Positions 1 to 7,426 of a stretch of 12,873 nucleotides of DNA are shown piece after piece. This DNA is from an uncultured Anaerolineae bacterium (GTDB lineage Bacteria; Chloroflexota; Anaerolineae; Anaerolineales; Villigracilaceae), in the NCBI GenBank assembly GCA_903882765.1, contig CAIRYE010000440.1:1-12873 (forward strand), read 5' to 3'. A program made the translations under genes and the position numbers. The notes beneath the pieces were generated by a model that saw only the letters and a program-made list of their open reading frames with translations, was not told the origin of the DNA and did no database searches. Within the stretch, counting starts at the first letter, position 1. Every line of letters begins with the position of its first letter.

Positions 1-1022
1 AAGCCGGAGAATTCGAGCCCAAGGGTCTCTTCCCAACCCAGCATTAGGTTCATACACTGAACCGCGGTGCCTGAGGCACCTTTCATTAGGTTATCGATGG
101 CGCACATGGCTACCAAGTGGCCGGTCTTTTCGTCTAATTCGAAGCCAATATCGGCATAGTTAGAGCCAGACAATATCTTTGGCTCGGGCACACGGTAGAT
201 CCCTCGTTGTTCTTTTACAATTCGAACAAAGGGGTTCTCATTGGCGATGGCGCGATAAGCCTTCCATAAGTCCTTGTTGGTAACACCCGGTTTTACTTTC
301 ACATGAGCGGTAGCCAATACGCCGCGGACGATATCTACCGCGGTCATGGTGAGAGAGATATCGGAGACGCCAAGCTCTTGGATTACTTCGGCGGTGTGGC
401 GATGCCCAAAAGGGGAGAAAGTGCGAATTACATTGGCGCGCTCGGCATGATGGCTGCCGGTGTTTCCCTCAGCGCCGCTCTCTGAGGAACCCAATTTGAG
501 CTCAACAATGATCGGGGCATCCAGCTCAATGAGGCCGGCTTTTACCAGCGGAAGCAATACCAGGTTGGTGGCGGTGGCGTTACAGCCAACGCCTGAAACG
601 AACTTGGTTTGCTTGATCTCTTCGCGATGCAATTCAGGGAGACCATAAACAAATTTAGAGAGCCATTCCGGGGCGGCATGGTCTTCGCCGTACCATTCCT
701 TGTAGAAGGCGGCATCTCGCAATCGGAAATCGGCGGCTAGGTCGATGACAAATTCGGCGGTAGCGGTGTATTCCAAGATGTGGTGTTGCGCTTGCCCGTG
801 GGGTTGCGCCAAGAAAAGGATATCGGGCTTCTCTAGTTGGGCGGGATCGGAAAATTTTAATTGGGTTTGTTTGCGAAGGTTCGGATGCACTTGGTATACA
901 TATTCACCCAAATGCGAGCGTGATGTTGCCTGCACTACTTCCACCTCGGGGTGGGCAAGCAATAACCGCAATAATTCACCGCCGCCATAACCAGAACCGC
1001 CAACAATTGATACAGTTTTCAA
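1..1022 (-). CDS. argC: N-acetyl-gamma-glutamyl-phosphate reductase, LysW-carrier type (ArgC/LysY), 3' end cut by window edge
   Basis: This cytoplasmic NADPH enzyme reduces an acyl phosphate to a semialdehyde; in the LysW-dependent route the substrate is carried on LysW instead of being N-acetylated. About 340 residues are visible, close to the full family length, so only the last few residues are missing. The N-terminus holds a nucleotide-binding stretch GGSGYGGGELLRLL (residues 8-21). The catalytic cysteine is C147 in GVGCNATAT; the GCNATA form, together with GSSESGA and GSHHAER (residues 179-195), resembles LysY-type enzymes more than classical ArgC. A His near residue 209 (GHRHT) fits the catalytic histidine. 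The start is TTG at 1022, chosen because AGGAG lies 9 nt upstream (1032-1036) and the residues that follow match the family N-terminus. It lies 17 nt after the lysX stop, as the last visible gene of the arginine operon. An argB/lysZ kinase may follow outside the window (inference). Confidence 0.9.
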   Translation of the reverse strand, partial: MKTVSIVGGSGYGGGELLRLLLAHPEVEVVQATSRSHLGEYVYQVHPNLRKQTQLKFSDPAQLEKPDILFLAQPHGQAQHHILEYTATAEFVIDLAADFRLRDAAFYKEWYGEDHAAPEWLSKFVYGLPELHREEIKQTKFVSGVGCNATATNLVLLPLVKAGLIELDAPIIVELKLGSSESGAEGNTGSHHAERANVIRTFSPFGHRHTAEVIQELGVSDISLTMTAVDIVRGVLATAHVKVKPGVTNKDLWKAYRAIANENPFVRIVKEQRGIYRVPEPKILSGSNYADIGFELDEKTGHLVAMCAIDNLMKGASGTAVQCMNLMLGWEETLGLEFSG

Positions 1023-1039
1023 AGGGTCTATCTCCTATC

Positions 1040-1909
1040 CTAGTGGCTATTTGCCAAGGCAACATCCATGGTGTAGCTAACGATCTCGTCGGCGATATCG
1101 ATACCGCTTGTGGGTTGAGCGGTATGGAACTCCATGGTGTGATTGATCTCGTTTACGACCAATCCCTTGTCAGGGTGTTCCACAAGGTCAATGGCTAGCA
1201 CCCCACCGCCTACGGCAGCGGCTGCCGCCAGGCTGATCGCTTCAATTTCGGGGGTAATTGGGCAAAGTTCGCCTTCGCCACCTCGGGCGGTATTGGTGAT
1301 CCAGTGCTCGCTTTTGCGATAGATCGCGGTAAGCACCCGGTCTCCAACCAGAATAACCCTTATGTCGCGTCCCGGTTTCTTAATATATTCCTGGATGTAG
1401 AAGACAGAATGCTGGACCGACCCTAAGGTGGCTTTGTGCTCAAGAATGGCTTCCGCGGAATCACGGTCATTGATCTTGGCGAGCAATCGGCCCCATGATC
1501 CAACCACAGGTTTAAGCACCACCGGGTAGCCAAAAGCCTCGATCGCTTCCAGCGCGGCTTCGGGGGTAAATGCCACCACGTTATGAGGTTGAGATACGCC
1601 CGCTTTGGCGAGCATTACACTTGTGGTTAGCTTGTCACCGCAGATCTCCGCCACCATAGCTGTGTTGACGGTGGGTACACCGAAGGCGTTGAGCGTTCGA
1701 AGGGCGTACAGACCAGAGTTGTAGCTAATACTTCGCTCCAACACGGCATCTAAAGTTTGCCATTTGGAAGGATTATCGAGATCGAAGGAAATTGTTCGGT
1801 CGTCGAGTCTTTCATAATCGATGCCGCGCTTTTCCATAGCGGCAAAGATCCACTTTTCTTCCACGCGAACCCTTGAGAACAGAACACCAATTTTGAGTCT
1901 TTTTTGCAT
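1040..1909 (-). CDS. lysX: LysW amino-acid ligase, RimK/ATP-grasp family (LysX/ArgX)
   Basis: The 289-residue product is an ATP-grasp ligase that joins the alpha-amino group of glutamate (ArgX) or 2-aminoadipate (LysX) to the C-terminal glutamate of LysW. Visible motifs are YPVVLKP (128-134, ATP-binding Lys133), SWGR (138-141), IQEYI (172-176), RDIRV (181-185), a WITNTARGG stretch (203-211), and the metal-binding acid AIDLVE (D241) with VNEINHTMEF (252-261; E254, N256). Length and motifs match the family well. The start ATG at 1909 has AGGAG at 1915-1919, 5 nt upstream. The lysW gene ends 23 nt upstream. The operon context (argG, argH, argC) points to glutamate and arginine. However, the TNTARGG stretch is the form I recall from 2-aminoadipate-specific LysX, so the substrate could be either or both. 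Confidence 0.92.
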   Translation of the reverse strand: MQKRLKIGVLFSRVRVEEKWIFAAMEKRGIDYERLDDRTISFDLDNPSKWQTLDAVLERSISYNSGLYALRTLNAFGVPTVNTAMVAEICGDKLTTSVMLAKAGVSQPHNVVAFTPEAALEAIEAFGYPVVLKPVVGSWGRLLAKINDRDSAEAILEHKATLGSVQHSVFYIQEYIKKPGRDIRVILVGDRVLTAIYRKSEHWITNTARGGEGELCPITPEIEAISLAAAAAVGGGVLAIDLVEHPDKGLVVNEINHTMEFHTAQPTSGIDIADEIVSYTMDVALANSH

Positions 1910-1932
1910 AAAATCTCCTATGGATCAGAGGG

Positions 1933-2103
1933 TTATTCGCCCCAGTCCTCTTGTTCCATGGGAGCGAGTTCAACCTTAGCGGGGTTGAGGGCTACGATCT
2001 CAAGATCAACACCACAATCAGGGCAAACGATGATCTCGCCGACTTCGGCGCTAGCGTCCAGGGTCATTTCAGCTTCACATTCTGAACAGATTACAGTTGA
2101 CAT
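1933..2103 (-). CDS. lysW: LysW amino-group carrier protein
   Basis: This 56-residue acidic protein is the carrier to which the amino-acid substrate is bound during LysW-type arginine or lysine synthesis. It has two zinc-binding cysteine pairs, CSEC (C6, C9) and CPDCG (C27, C30), and ends in EDWGE, the hallmark C-terminus whose last glutamate takes the substrate in an amide bond to its gamma-carboxylate. The body is rich in Glu and Asp, as expected for docking onto positively charged LysX and LysY. The ATG at 2103 is 1 nt after the argH stop codon, and its ribosome binding site (GGAGAG, 2111-2116) lies inside the argH 3' end, so translation is probably coupled. Its small size makes it easy to miss in automatic calling. 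Confidence 0.95.
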   Translation of the reverse strand: MSTVICSECEAEMTLDASAEVGEIIVCPDCGVDLEIVALNPAKVELAPMEQEDWGE

Positions 2104-2104
2104 A

Positions 2105-3481
2105 TTATTTCTCTCCTATGATGAGTTTTTTAGCTTGTTGAATTTGTTTATGTACAGCCTCTGGCGCGGTTCCACCGAGAGAGTTTCTTCTTTTGATCGA
2201 GGCGAACGGGTCGAATACCGCGAAGACATCCTGGTCGAAGGCTGGGTGTATCGCCTGATATTGGGCAAGAGACAATCCATCCAAGCCAAGGTGGTTTTCG
2301 ATGGCGGTCTTAACAGCGATTCCGGCGAGGGAATGTGTTTCGCGAAATGGGATACCTTTCTCTACAAGATAATCGGCAAGGTCAGTTGCCATCATAAAGG
2401 AATCGATGGCGTTGCGCATTCGATCGGGTCGTGCTTTCATCGTGCTTACCGCGGCAGCGATCACCGGCAACAACAGCATCAAGGTTTCAGTGGCCCTAAA
2501 AACGGGGTACTTGTCTTCTTGCAGGTCTTTGTCGTAGGTGGATGGCAGCCCTTTTAGGGTAGTAAGGAAGCCGGTGAGCAAGCCCACCAAACCGCCAGCC
2601 TTACCGCGACCGAGCTCGAACATATCAGGGTTCTTTTTCTGTGGCATCAAGCTAGAGCCGGTGCTATAGGCATCGGATAATTCGAAGAAGCCAAACTCGG
2701 AGCTGGTGAATAGCACCACCTGTTCTGATAATTTACTAATGTGAGTGCCAACCATACTGCAGCAGAAAAGGTATTCGGCCACAAAATCGCGATCACTAAC
2801 GGCGTCCATACTATTTTGAGCTACGTTTTCAAAACCAAGCGCTTTGGCAAGGGATTCTCGCTCGACGCCTATTGGGTTGCCGGCTAACGCGCCACAACCC
2901 AAAGGCAGGCTGGACACGCGGTGGGTTAGGTCCGCCAACCGGTTTTTATCGCGTTCGAGCGGCCAGAAATGGCTCATCCACCAGTGAGAAAGTAAAACTG
3001 GTTGGGCTCTTTGCAGATGGGTATAGCCGGGCATAATGGTTTCGCCGGAATCTTCCGCCAATAGCACCAAAGCGCTTTGGAGTGAGGTAATTTCACGTAC
3101 AAGGGCAGGAAGATTATTCAACATCCATAGCCGGAAATCGGTTGCCACCTGGTCATTTCGGCTGCGGCCGGTATGGAGCTTCTTCGCTGTAACCCCTATG
3201 ATCTCTGTGAGCCGTCTTTCTACCGCGGAGTGAATATCCTCATCTGAGGTGAGGAAGCGGAACGAAGACTCAATCAGCTCAGCTCGGATCTGTTCGAGCC
3301 CGAGGCTGATCTGTTGGTGCTCATCAGTGGTGACCACCTTCGCCTCCAACAAGCTATTCGCCCATGCCATGCTGCCATCCACGTCTTCTATTGACATAGT
3401 TTGATCAACCGGTAAGGAGGAATTTAGCTCCCAGGCTTTCTCGTTCAATGCACCATCAAAGCGGCCGCCCCAAAGTGACAT
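2105..3481 (-). CDS. argH: Argininosuccinate lyase
   Basis: This enzyme makes the last step of arginine synthesis, cleaving argininosuccinate into arginine and fumarate; it works as a cytoplasmic homotetramer of the fumarase/aspartase superfamily. The 458-residue length is typical. It begins with the classic MSLWGGRF, and shows HTGRSRNDQVATDFRLW (103-119), THLQRAQP (154-161, with the catalytic His155), and the superfamily signature GSSLMPQKKNPD (275-286), whose serine loop carries the catalytic base. The start ATG at 3481 lies 5 nt after the argG stop, with an AAGGGA-like ribosome binding site overlapping the end of argG. Nothing is truncated. Confidence 0.98.
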   Translation of the reverse strand: MSLWGGRFDGALNEKAWELNSSLPVDQTMSIEDVDGSMAWANSLLEAKVVTTDEHQQISLGLEQIRAELIESSFRFLTSDEDIHSAVERRLTEIIGVTAKKLHTGRSRNDQVATDFRLWMLNNLPALVREITSLQSALVLLAEDSGETIMPGYTHLQRAQPVLLSHWWMSHFWPLERDKNRLADLTHRVSSLPLGCGALAGNPIGVERESLAKALGFENVAQNSMDAVSDRDFVAEYLFCCSMVGTHISKLSEQVVLFTSSEFGFFELSDAYSTGSSLMPQKKNPDMFELGRGKAGGLVGLLTGFLTTLKGLPSTYDKDLQEDKYPVFRATETLMLLLPVIAAAVSTMKARPDRMRNAIDSFMMATDLADYLVEKGIPFRETHSLAGIAVKTAIENHLGLDGLSLAQYQAIHPAFDQDVFAVFDPFASIKRRNSLGGTAPEAVHKQIQQAKKLIIGEK

Positions 3482-3486
3482 CTTGG

Positions 3487-4758
3487 CTAATCCCTTTTGA
3501 ACTTGCTATAGTCGGGCTTGGGCATATCCAGGCCGCTTACGGGTAGTCCATTAAGCGCTTGCACTTTCATGCTAAGGCCGAATAAGCGGATAAAACCTTC
3601 AGCGTGGCTTTGGTCATACACATCTTCTTCGCCAAAGGTGGCGAAATCTTCCCGGTAAAGGCTGAAGGGGCTTTTGCGGCCGGCGGTGATGATGTTGCCT
3701 TTGTAGAGTTTAAGGCGAACCACGCCGGTTACAGGTCCTTGCGTTGAAAGCACAAAAGCATCAAGCGCTTCACGAAGGGGTGTGAACCATTGCCCGTTGT
3801 ACACTAGGTCGGTCCATTTGATGGCTATTTGTTCTTTGTAGTGGCTAGTTTCGCGATCCAGTACCAAGGATTCGAGGTCGCGGTGGGCATATAGCAAGAT
3901 GGTTCCGCCGGGGGTTTCATACACACCATGGCTTTTCATTCCTACCAGCCTGTTCTCTACCAAGTCTACTCGGCCGATGCCGTGAGCGCCGCCGATAGCA
4001 TTCAATTTTTCAATTATCTTCGCTGGCGAAAGTTTTTCACCATCCACGGAAATTGGGTTGCCGCTTTCAAATTCGATCTCAACGTACCCTGGTTCATCCG
4101 GAGCGCTCTCAGGGCTGGTGCTGATCTGGTACATGATCTCTTCAGGTTCGTTCCAAGGGTCTTCCAACAGACCACCTTCGTGTGAGATGTGCCATAGGTT
4201 TGAATCGCGACTGTAGATCGATTTTACGGTTGCGGTAACTGGGATATTATGTTTTGCTGCATAGTTGATGGCATCCTCTCGGGAGCGGATATCCCACTCG
4301 CGCCATGGGGCGATGATCTGCAAGCGGGGATCGAGTGCCATCACAGTGAGTTCGAACCGGACTTGGTCGTTGCCTTTACCGGTAGCTCCGTGGGCGACAC
4401 CATCAGCGCCTACAAGGTGGGCTACTTCCACCATATGTTTCGCAATTAAGGGCCTCGCGATGGAGGTTCCTAATAAATATTTATGTTCATATACAGCGCC
4501 TACCTTTAACATCGGGAGGATGTATTCGGTGGCAAATTCTTCCCGCATATCATGGACGATCAGTTGGCTGGCTCCGCTATCCAGAGCTTTTTTTTCGAGA
4601 CGACTCAAATCTTCGTCGGTCTGGCCAACATTCGCGCAAAAACATACCACTTCGCAACCGTAGTTTTCCTTCAACCACGGAACGATCACCGAGGTATCGA
4701 GCCCGCCAGAATACGCGAGAACAACTTTTTTTACTGTAGGTCTTGGTTTGTTTTTCAT
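3487..4758 (-). CDS. argG: Argininosuccinate synthase
   Basis: This enzyme joins citrulline and aspartate with ATP, giving argininosuccinate, AMP and pyrophosphate. The product is 423 residues from the chosen start. The N-type ATP pyrophosphatase loop AYSGGLDTS (15-23), the NVGQ element (43-46), EHKYLLGTSIARPLIAK (91-107) and the GATGKGNDQVRFE signature (124-136) are all present. The start ATG at 4758 has GGAG (4764-4767) 5 nt upstream. A longer in-frame start at 4809 was rejected because it reads through the terminator hairpin at 4784-4805 and adds 17 residues with no family character. It is the first structural gene of the arginine operon and follows an arginine attenuator. Expression is probably controlled by arginyl-tRNA supply through the leader described separately. 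Confidence 0.97.
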   Translation of the reverse strand: MKNKPRPTVKKVVLAYSGGLDTSVIVPWLKENYGCEVVCFCANVGQTDEDLSRLEKKALDSGASQLIVHDMREEFATEYILPMLKVGAVYEHKYLLGTSIARPLIAKHMVEVAHLVGADGVAHGATGKGNDQVRFELTVMALDPRLQIIAPWREWDIRSREDAINYAAKHNIPVTATVKSIYSRDSNLWHISHEGGLLEDPWNEPEEIMYQISTSPESAPDEPGYVEIEFESGNPISVDGEKLSPAKIIEKLNAIGGAHGIGRVDLVENRLVGMKSHGVYETPGGTILLYAHRDLESLVLDRETSHYKEQIAIKWTDLVYNGQWFTPLREALDAFVLSTQGPVTGVVRLKLYKGNIITAGRKSPFSLYREDFATFGEEDVYDQSHAEGFIRLFGLSMKVQALNGLPVSGLDMPKPDYSKFKRD

Positions 4759-4769
4759 TATCTCTCCAT

Positions 4770-4805
4770 AAAAGAATATAAAACAACCTTCCATTTGGAA
4801 GGTTG
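4770..4805 (-). terminator. Intrinsic terminator hairpin of the arg attenuator
   Basis: In the minus-strand RNA, CAACCUUCC (4805-4797) pairs perfectly over 9 bp with GGAAGGUUG (4792-4784) around a 4-nt loop. A U-rich run (UUUUAUAUUCUUUU, 4783-4770) follows. It sits between the leader peptide and argG, only 25 nt before the argG ATG, so it can only act as a conditional terminator. An exact second copy of its 3' arm lies upstream at 4868-4860. Confidence 0.8.
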
Positions 4806-4870
4806 CCATTTTGAAATTGATCTTTTGCCTTTTCGTTCTCTACCTACGCAAAATCAACCCAACCTTCCAA
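4795..4870 (-). promoter_or_regulatory. Competing antiterminator pairing of the arg attenuator
   Basis: UUGGAAGGUUG (4870-4860) inside the leader ORF can pair over 11 bp with CAACCUUCCAA (4805-4795). That pairing uses the whole 5' arm of the terminator, so the two structures exclude one another. Before that, CCUAC (4885-4881) can pair with GUAGG (4847-4843), and CCCA (4875-4872) with UGGG (4861-4858), which would partly hide the upstream strand when no ribosome is present. A ribosome held at the Arg codons (4894-4886) would open this early hairpin and release the antiterminator strand. The complementarity is directly visible; the mechanism is inferred. Confidence 0.75.
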
Positions 4871-4918
4871 GTGGGGGCATGTAGGACGACGACGAGGTTC
4901 AAAGGATTTTGTATACAT
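4844..4918 (-). CDS. Arginine leader peptide (24 aa) with three tandem Arg codons
   Basis: A 24-codon ORF, ATG at 4918 and TAG at 4846-4844, has three consecutive CGT arginine codons at positions 9-11 (4894-4886) within FEPRRRPTC. It ends 85 nt before the argG ATG and is followed by the mutually exclusive hairpins described above, as expected of an attenuation leader peptide. Its product is probably unimportant; stalling at the Arg codons when charged arginyl-tRNA is scarce would be the signal. The ATG is 8 nt after the -10 box, leaving almost no 5' untranslated region and no Shine-Dalgarno, so leaderless initiation is implied. A second short ATG frame at 4880 was considered and rejected. Confidence 0.78.
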   Translation of the reverse strand: MYTKSFEPRRRPTCPHLEGWVDFA

Positions 4919-4926
4919 TATTCAAT

Positions 4927-4954
4927 ATTTTACTCTATAACTTGTTGATGTCAA
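4927..4954 (-). promoter_or_regulatory. Promoter of the arginine operon
   Basis: A perfect -35 box TTGACA (4954-4949) is followed after 16 nt by TAAAAT (4932-4927), five of six matches to TATAAT. The predicted start near 4920 falls 1-3 nt before the leader peptide ATG. The cysteine operon has the same box sequences and spacing. Confidence 0.75.
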
Positions 4955-4968
4955 TAGCTGCCCTTGCG

Positions 4969-5005
4969 AAAAAGCGACCCAACCAGCTGATCAAGAGGTT
5001 TTGGT
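4969..5005 (-). terminator. Possible weak terminator after the dienelactone hydrolase gene
   Basis: The minus-strand RNA can form ACC/GGU plus AACC/GGUU pairs (5005-4997 with 4984-4977), followed by a UUUUU run (4973-4969). The stem is short and interrupted, so this is a weak candidate. The rest of 4955-5064 holds only short palindromes such as CCAATC-TT-GATTGG at 5022-5035, and I see no gene in it. Confidence 0.25.
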
Positions 5006-5064
5006 AGGTCTGTTTGGTTTGCCAATCTTGATTGGAATCATATTGCGGTTGTTAATTGACAAGA

Positions 5065-5979
5065 TCAATGGACGTGAGAGGCTGTTCCGATGGAATGCTC
5101 ATAGGCTAATAAGGCATAATATTTCCAATCGAAGGAGCTACGGTATTCGCTGACAATTGGACTTAATGTGGTTGTCCCTTTTTTCGATAAATTTATATCT
5201 AAAAACCTCAGCATTTGCTGCCATGCTTGTCCTGCCGCTCCGCCAGCTTCGATCGTTTCCATATCGCTAACAAAGGCATGCGGTTGACCATCATAGATAG
5301 TGATCTCGTTGGGTATTTTAGCGGTATTGAGTGCTGTCTCAAAGGCATTTACGTCATCAATGGCAATCGAATTATCAGAACCACCGAAGATGCCCAGAAT
5401 TGGTCCGGGCAACGATTTAAGGATACTTGGGTCAGTTACAGGGGATCCATAAAAAACAACAGTCGCATCCAAATTGGGATTGTGCAAGCTGTAATTGAGA
5501 GATGTGCGGCCGCCGTAACAAAACCCGAGGATAGCGATCGGTTGTTTCGATAGTTTCTCGTCGGCTTTGATCCAAGCGAAAACCGTATCGAGGTCCTGAT
5601 CAACATTTTCAGGTTTTGTGCTGATCACCTGATAGATCGCTCGTGGGATAAAAGCGGTGGTTGATCCTCGAAATGTATCGGGAGCGATCACAACATATCC
5701 TTCTTTTGCGAGTCCATCTGCTCTACCGACCACACTTTCGTTCAATCCATAGAACTCGTGGATCATGACGACAACCGGATAGGGTCCTTCACCGTTAGGT
5801 TGGGCGACATAAGCTAGAACATCTGGCCCTCCATTCATCCCCGGAATGGAAGTATTCACCAAGGAATGGATACGATCCTTGCCGGTTATCCCGTCAAAAA
5901 GGATCGATCCGAATAAGGTGAGCGCGGTAACAAAAAGAAAAAGAAGGATACCAAGCACGATTTTTTGTAAAAGTTTCAT
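5065..5979 (-). CDS. Membrane-anchored dienelactone hydrolase family protein
   Basis: The 304-residue product has an alpha/beta-hydrolase fold of the dienelactone hydrolase family, which opens lactone or ester bonds using a cysteine nucleophile. The triad is visible as C154 (GFCYGG), D202 (GGSDNS) and H234 (DGQPHAF), with the family glutamate E75 in IHEFYGLN. Residues 7-28 form one hydrophobic segment that would be a membrane anchor or uncleaved signal, placing the catalytic domain probably outside the cytoplasm. About 45 residues after the core (260-304) form an extra tail of unknown role. A GGAG site lies 7 nt before the ATG. It stands alone between the two operons, about 290 nt after the sulfur operon. 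The true substrate is unknown; dienelactone itself is unlikely since no chlorocatechol genes are nearby. Confidence 0.85.
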   Translation of the reverse strand: MKLLQKIVLGILLFLFVTALTLFGSILFDGITGKDRIHSLVNTSIPGMNGGPDVLAYVAQPNGEGPYPVVVMIHEFYGLNESVVGRADGLAKEGYVVIAPDTFRGSTTAFIPRAIYQVISTKPENVDQDLDTVFAWIKADEKLSKQPIAILGFCYGGRTSLNYSLHNPNLDATVVFYGSPVTDPSILKSLPGPILGIFGGSDNSIAIDDVNAFETALNTAKIPNEITIYDGQPHAFVSDMETIEAGGAAGQAWQQMLRFLDINLSKKGTTTLSPIVSEYRSSFDWKYYALLAYEHSIGTASHVH

Positions 5980-6266
5980 GAATACTCCGGTTGTAAGTTT
6001 TGTAGAGAAAATTATTTAAAGCCTTTAATTGTTGATCGAAATTTCGTTTCGTTATTATTCTTGTTGCTCTGAAAAATTGAAATCATCCTGATATTTGGTC
6101 TTTGATTTTTGTTTATCAAATAGACAAGCGTAAGAACCCCTGAAAAATTGGAGGTTGAAAAAAAAATACAGGTTCAAGGACTTTAGCAAGAAAAAAACTT
6201 AATCGTTTATTTGTGCTGATCTCTAAAGATTGACTATTTCCTTGCGTCACTGCGGTTAATTTTTAA
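5980..6266. other. AT-rich intergenic region
   Basis: This 287-nt stretch separates the sulfur operon from the dienelactone hydrolase gene. It is markedly AT-rich, with T-runs on the minus strand at about 6159-6167 and 6190-6196, and a palindrome CGAAATTTCG around 6037-6046. It should contain the end of the sulfur transcript and the promoter of the next gene, but I found neither a GC-rich terminator stem nor a well-matched promoter; TTGATA at 6119-6114 has only a poor -10 partner. I see no convincing gene. Confidence 0.5.
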
Positions 6267-7424
6267 TTAATATAATGGAAGGTCTCTATCCACATCTATA
6301 GCCCAACGGTTTATTCCTCCAGCGAGGTTCTTAAGTCTTGTGAAGCCAGCGGTTCGTAGAGAGTAAAGGGCTCGACGCGAACGCGTTCCACTTTTACAAA
6401 AGAGAATGATATCCCGTGAACGGTCGATTTTTTCTAGTTCATATGGAACCTGATCAACCGGGATGTTGATGGCCCCGGTAATGCTGGATATCGCTAGCTC
6501 ATGTGGTTCGCGAACATCTAATAAGAGCGGTGGAACAGGATTGGTGAGCAGGTCTTTTAACTGCAAAGGGGTAATATCATCTTCGAAGGCCTCGGGTTTG
6601 TGGTCTACACCGGGAACGCCGCAGAATTCGTTGTAGTCGATCAGCTCCGTGATATCCGCCTTTGGTCCACACACGCGGCAATCTGGGTTCTTTTTTAAGG
6701 TGATCTGATCGAAAGACATACTGAGCGCGTCAAAAAGCATCAACTTGCCTATCAATGGTTCGCCAATACCGAGGATCAATTTGATGGCTTCGGTAGCTTG
6801 CAACGTCCCTATAATGCCGGGGAGAACACCAAGCACACCTCCATCTGAACAAGAAGGCACCAGCCCGGCGGGTGGCGGTTCGGGAAAGAGGCAGCGATAA
6901 CAAGGACCGACCTTGGCGTGAAAAACGCTAAGTTGGCCATCGAAGCGGAAAATTGAGCCGTAAACGTTAGGAATTCCAAGAAAAACAGCCACATCATTGG
7001 ATAAATAGCGAGTGGCGAAATTATCTGTGCCATCGATGATCACATCATAACCAGTTGCGATTCGCATCGCGTTTTCTGAGGTGAAGGGTTCGTTATATGC
7101 GTTGATAAAAATATTAGGATTCAGATCTAACATACGGTTTTTGGCACTGTCCACCTTGAGTTGGTTCAAAGTAGAGGTGCCATGAATAACTTGCCGCTGC
7201 AGATTGCTTTCATCGACAATGTCAAAATCAACCAAACCAATGGTTCCAACTCCAGCTGCGGCAAGATATAAAGCGGCAGGCGAACCCAGCCCACCTGTGC
7301 CAATTAATAGCACTGAGCTGTTCTTTAGTTTTTGCTGCCCACCAATGCCAATTTCGGGAATGAGCAGGTGCCTGGAGTAGCGCAAGATCTCATCACGGTT
7401 CAACGGGGGGTGATCGGTTGGCAT
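6267..7424 (-). CDS. moeB: MoeB/ThiF-like adenylyltransferase with C-terminal rhodanese domain (MoeZ-like)
   Basis: This 385-residue enzyme activates the C-terminal Gly-Gly of a ubiquitin-like sulfur carrier with ATP and then supplies sulfur to make a thiocarboxylate. The E1-like domain (about 10-255) has the nucleotide loop GTGGLG (42-47), NLQRQVIH (74-81), DGTDN (131-135), zinc cysteine pairs CYRC (175-178) and CRVC (249-252), and C192 in VPSCSDGG. The rhodanese domain (about 284-385) has the active-site loop FCKSGTRSR with C343, which would carry the persulfide. This two-domain layout is that of mycobacterial MoeZ and eukaryotic MOCS3. It starts 2 nt after the stop of the carrier gene, and its Shine-Dalgarno AGGAGG (7436-7431) overlaps the carrier's Gly-Gly codons. 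The carrier next door is CysO-like, so cysteine synthesis is a more likely role than molybdopterin or thiamine, though MoeZ enzymes may serve several carriers. Confidence 0.92.
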   Translation of the reverse strand: MPTDHPPLNRDEILRYSRHLLIPEIGIGGQQKLKNSSVLLIGTGGLGSPAALYLAAAGVGTIGLVDFDIVDESNLQRQVIHGTSTLNQLKVDSAKNRMLDLNPNIFINAYNEPFTSENAMRIATGYDVIIDGTDNFATRYLSNDVAVFLGIPNVYGSIFRFDGQLSVFHAKVGPCYRCLFPEPPPAGLVPSCSDGGVLGVLPGIIGTLQATEAIKLILGIGEPLIGKLMLFDALSMSFDQITLKKNPDCRVCGPKADITELIDYNEFCGVPGVDHKPEAFEDDITPLQLKDLLTNPVPPLLLDVREPHELAISSITGAINIPVDQVPYELEKIDRSRDIILFCKSGTRSRRALYSLRTAGFTRLKNLAGGINRWAIDVDRDLPLY

Positions 7425-7426
7425 GT

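Noticed and set aside
4759..4809. Longer argG start at 4809
   Set aside because: The extra 17 residues are encoded by the terminator hairpin and U-tract, and the ATG at 4758 has a good GGAG site and a family-like N-terminus.
4854..4880. Alternative 8-codon leader frame from ATG 4880 with one Arg codon
   Set aside because: It has no ribosome binding site and only one Arg codon, whereas the frame from 4918 has three tandem Arg codons and follows a promoter at the right distance.
4770..4920. T-box riboswitch as the arg leader element
   Set aside because: No T-box consensus (AGGGUGGNACCGCG-like) is present, and the leader ORF with tandem Arg codons accounts for the alternative hairpins.
6025..6100. 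A 24-codon frame upstream of the dienelactone hydrolase gene as a third leader peptide
   Set aside because: It is Lys/Asn-rich simply because the region is AT-rich, has no matched promoter spacing and no terminator hairpin with a U-tract follows.
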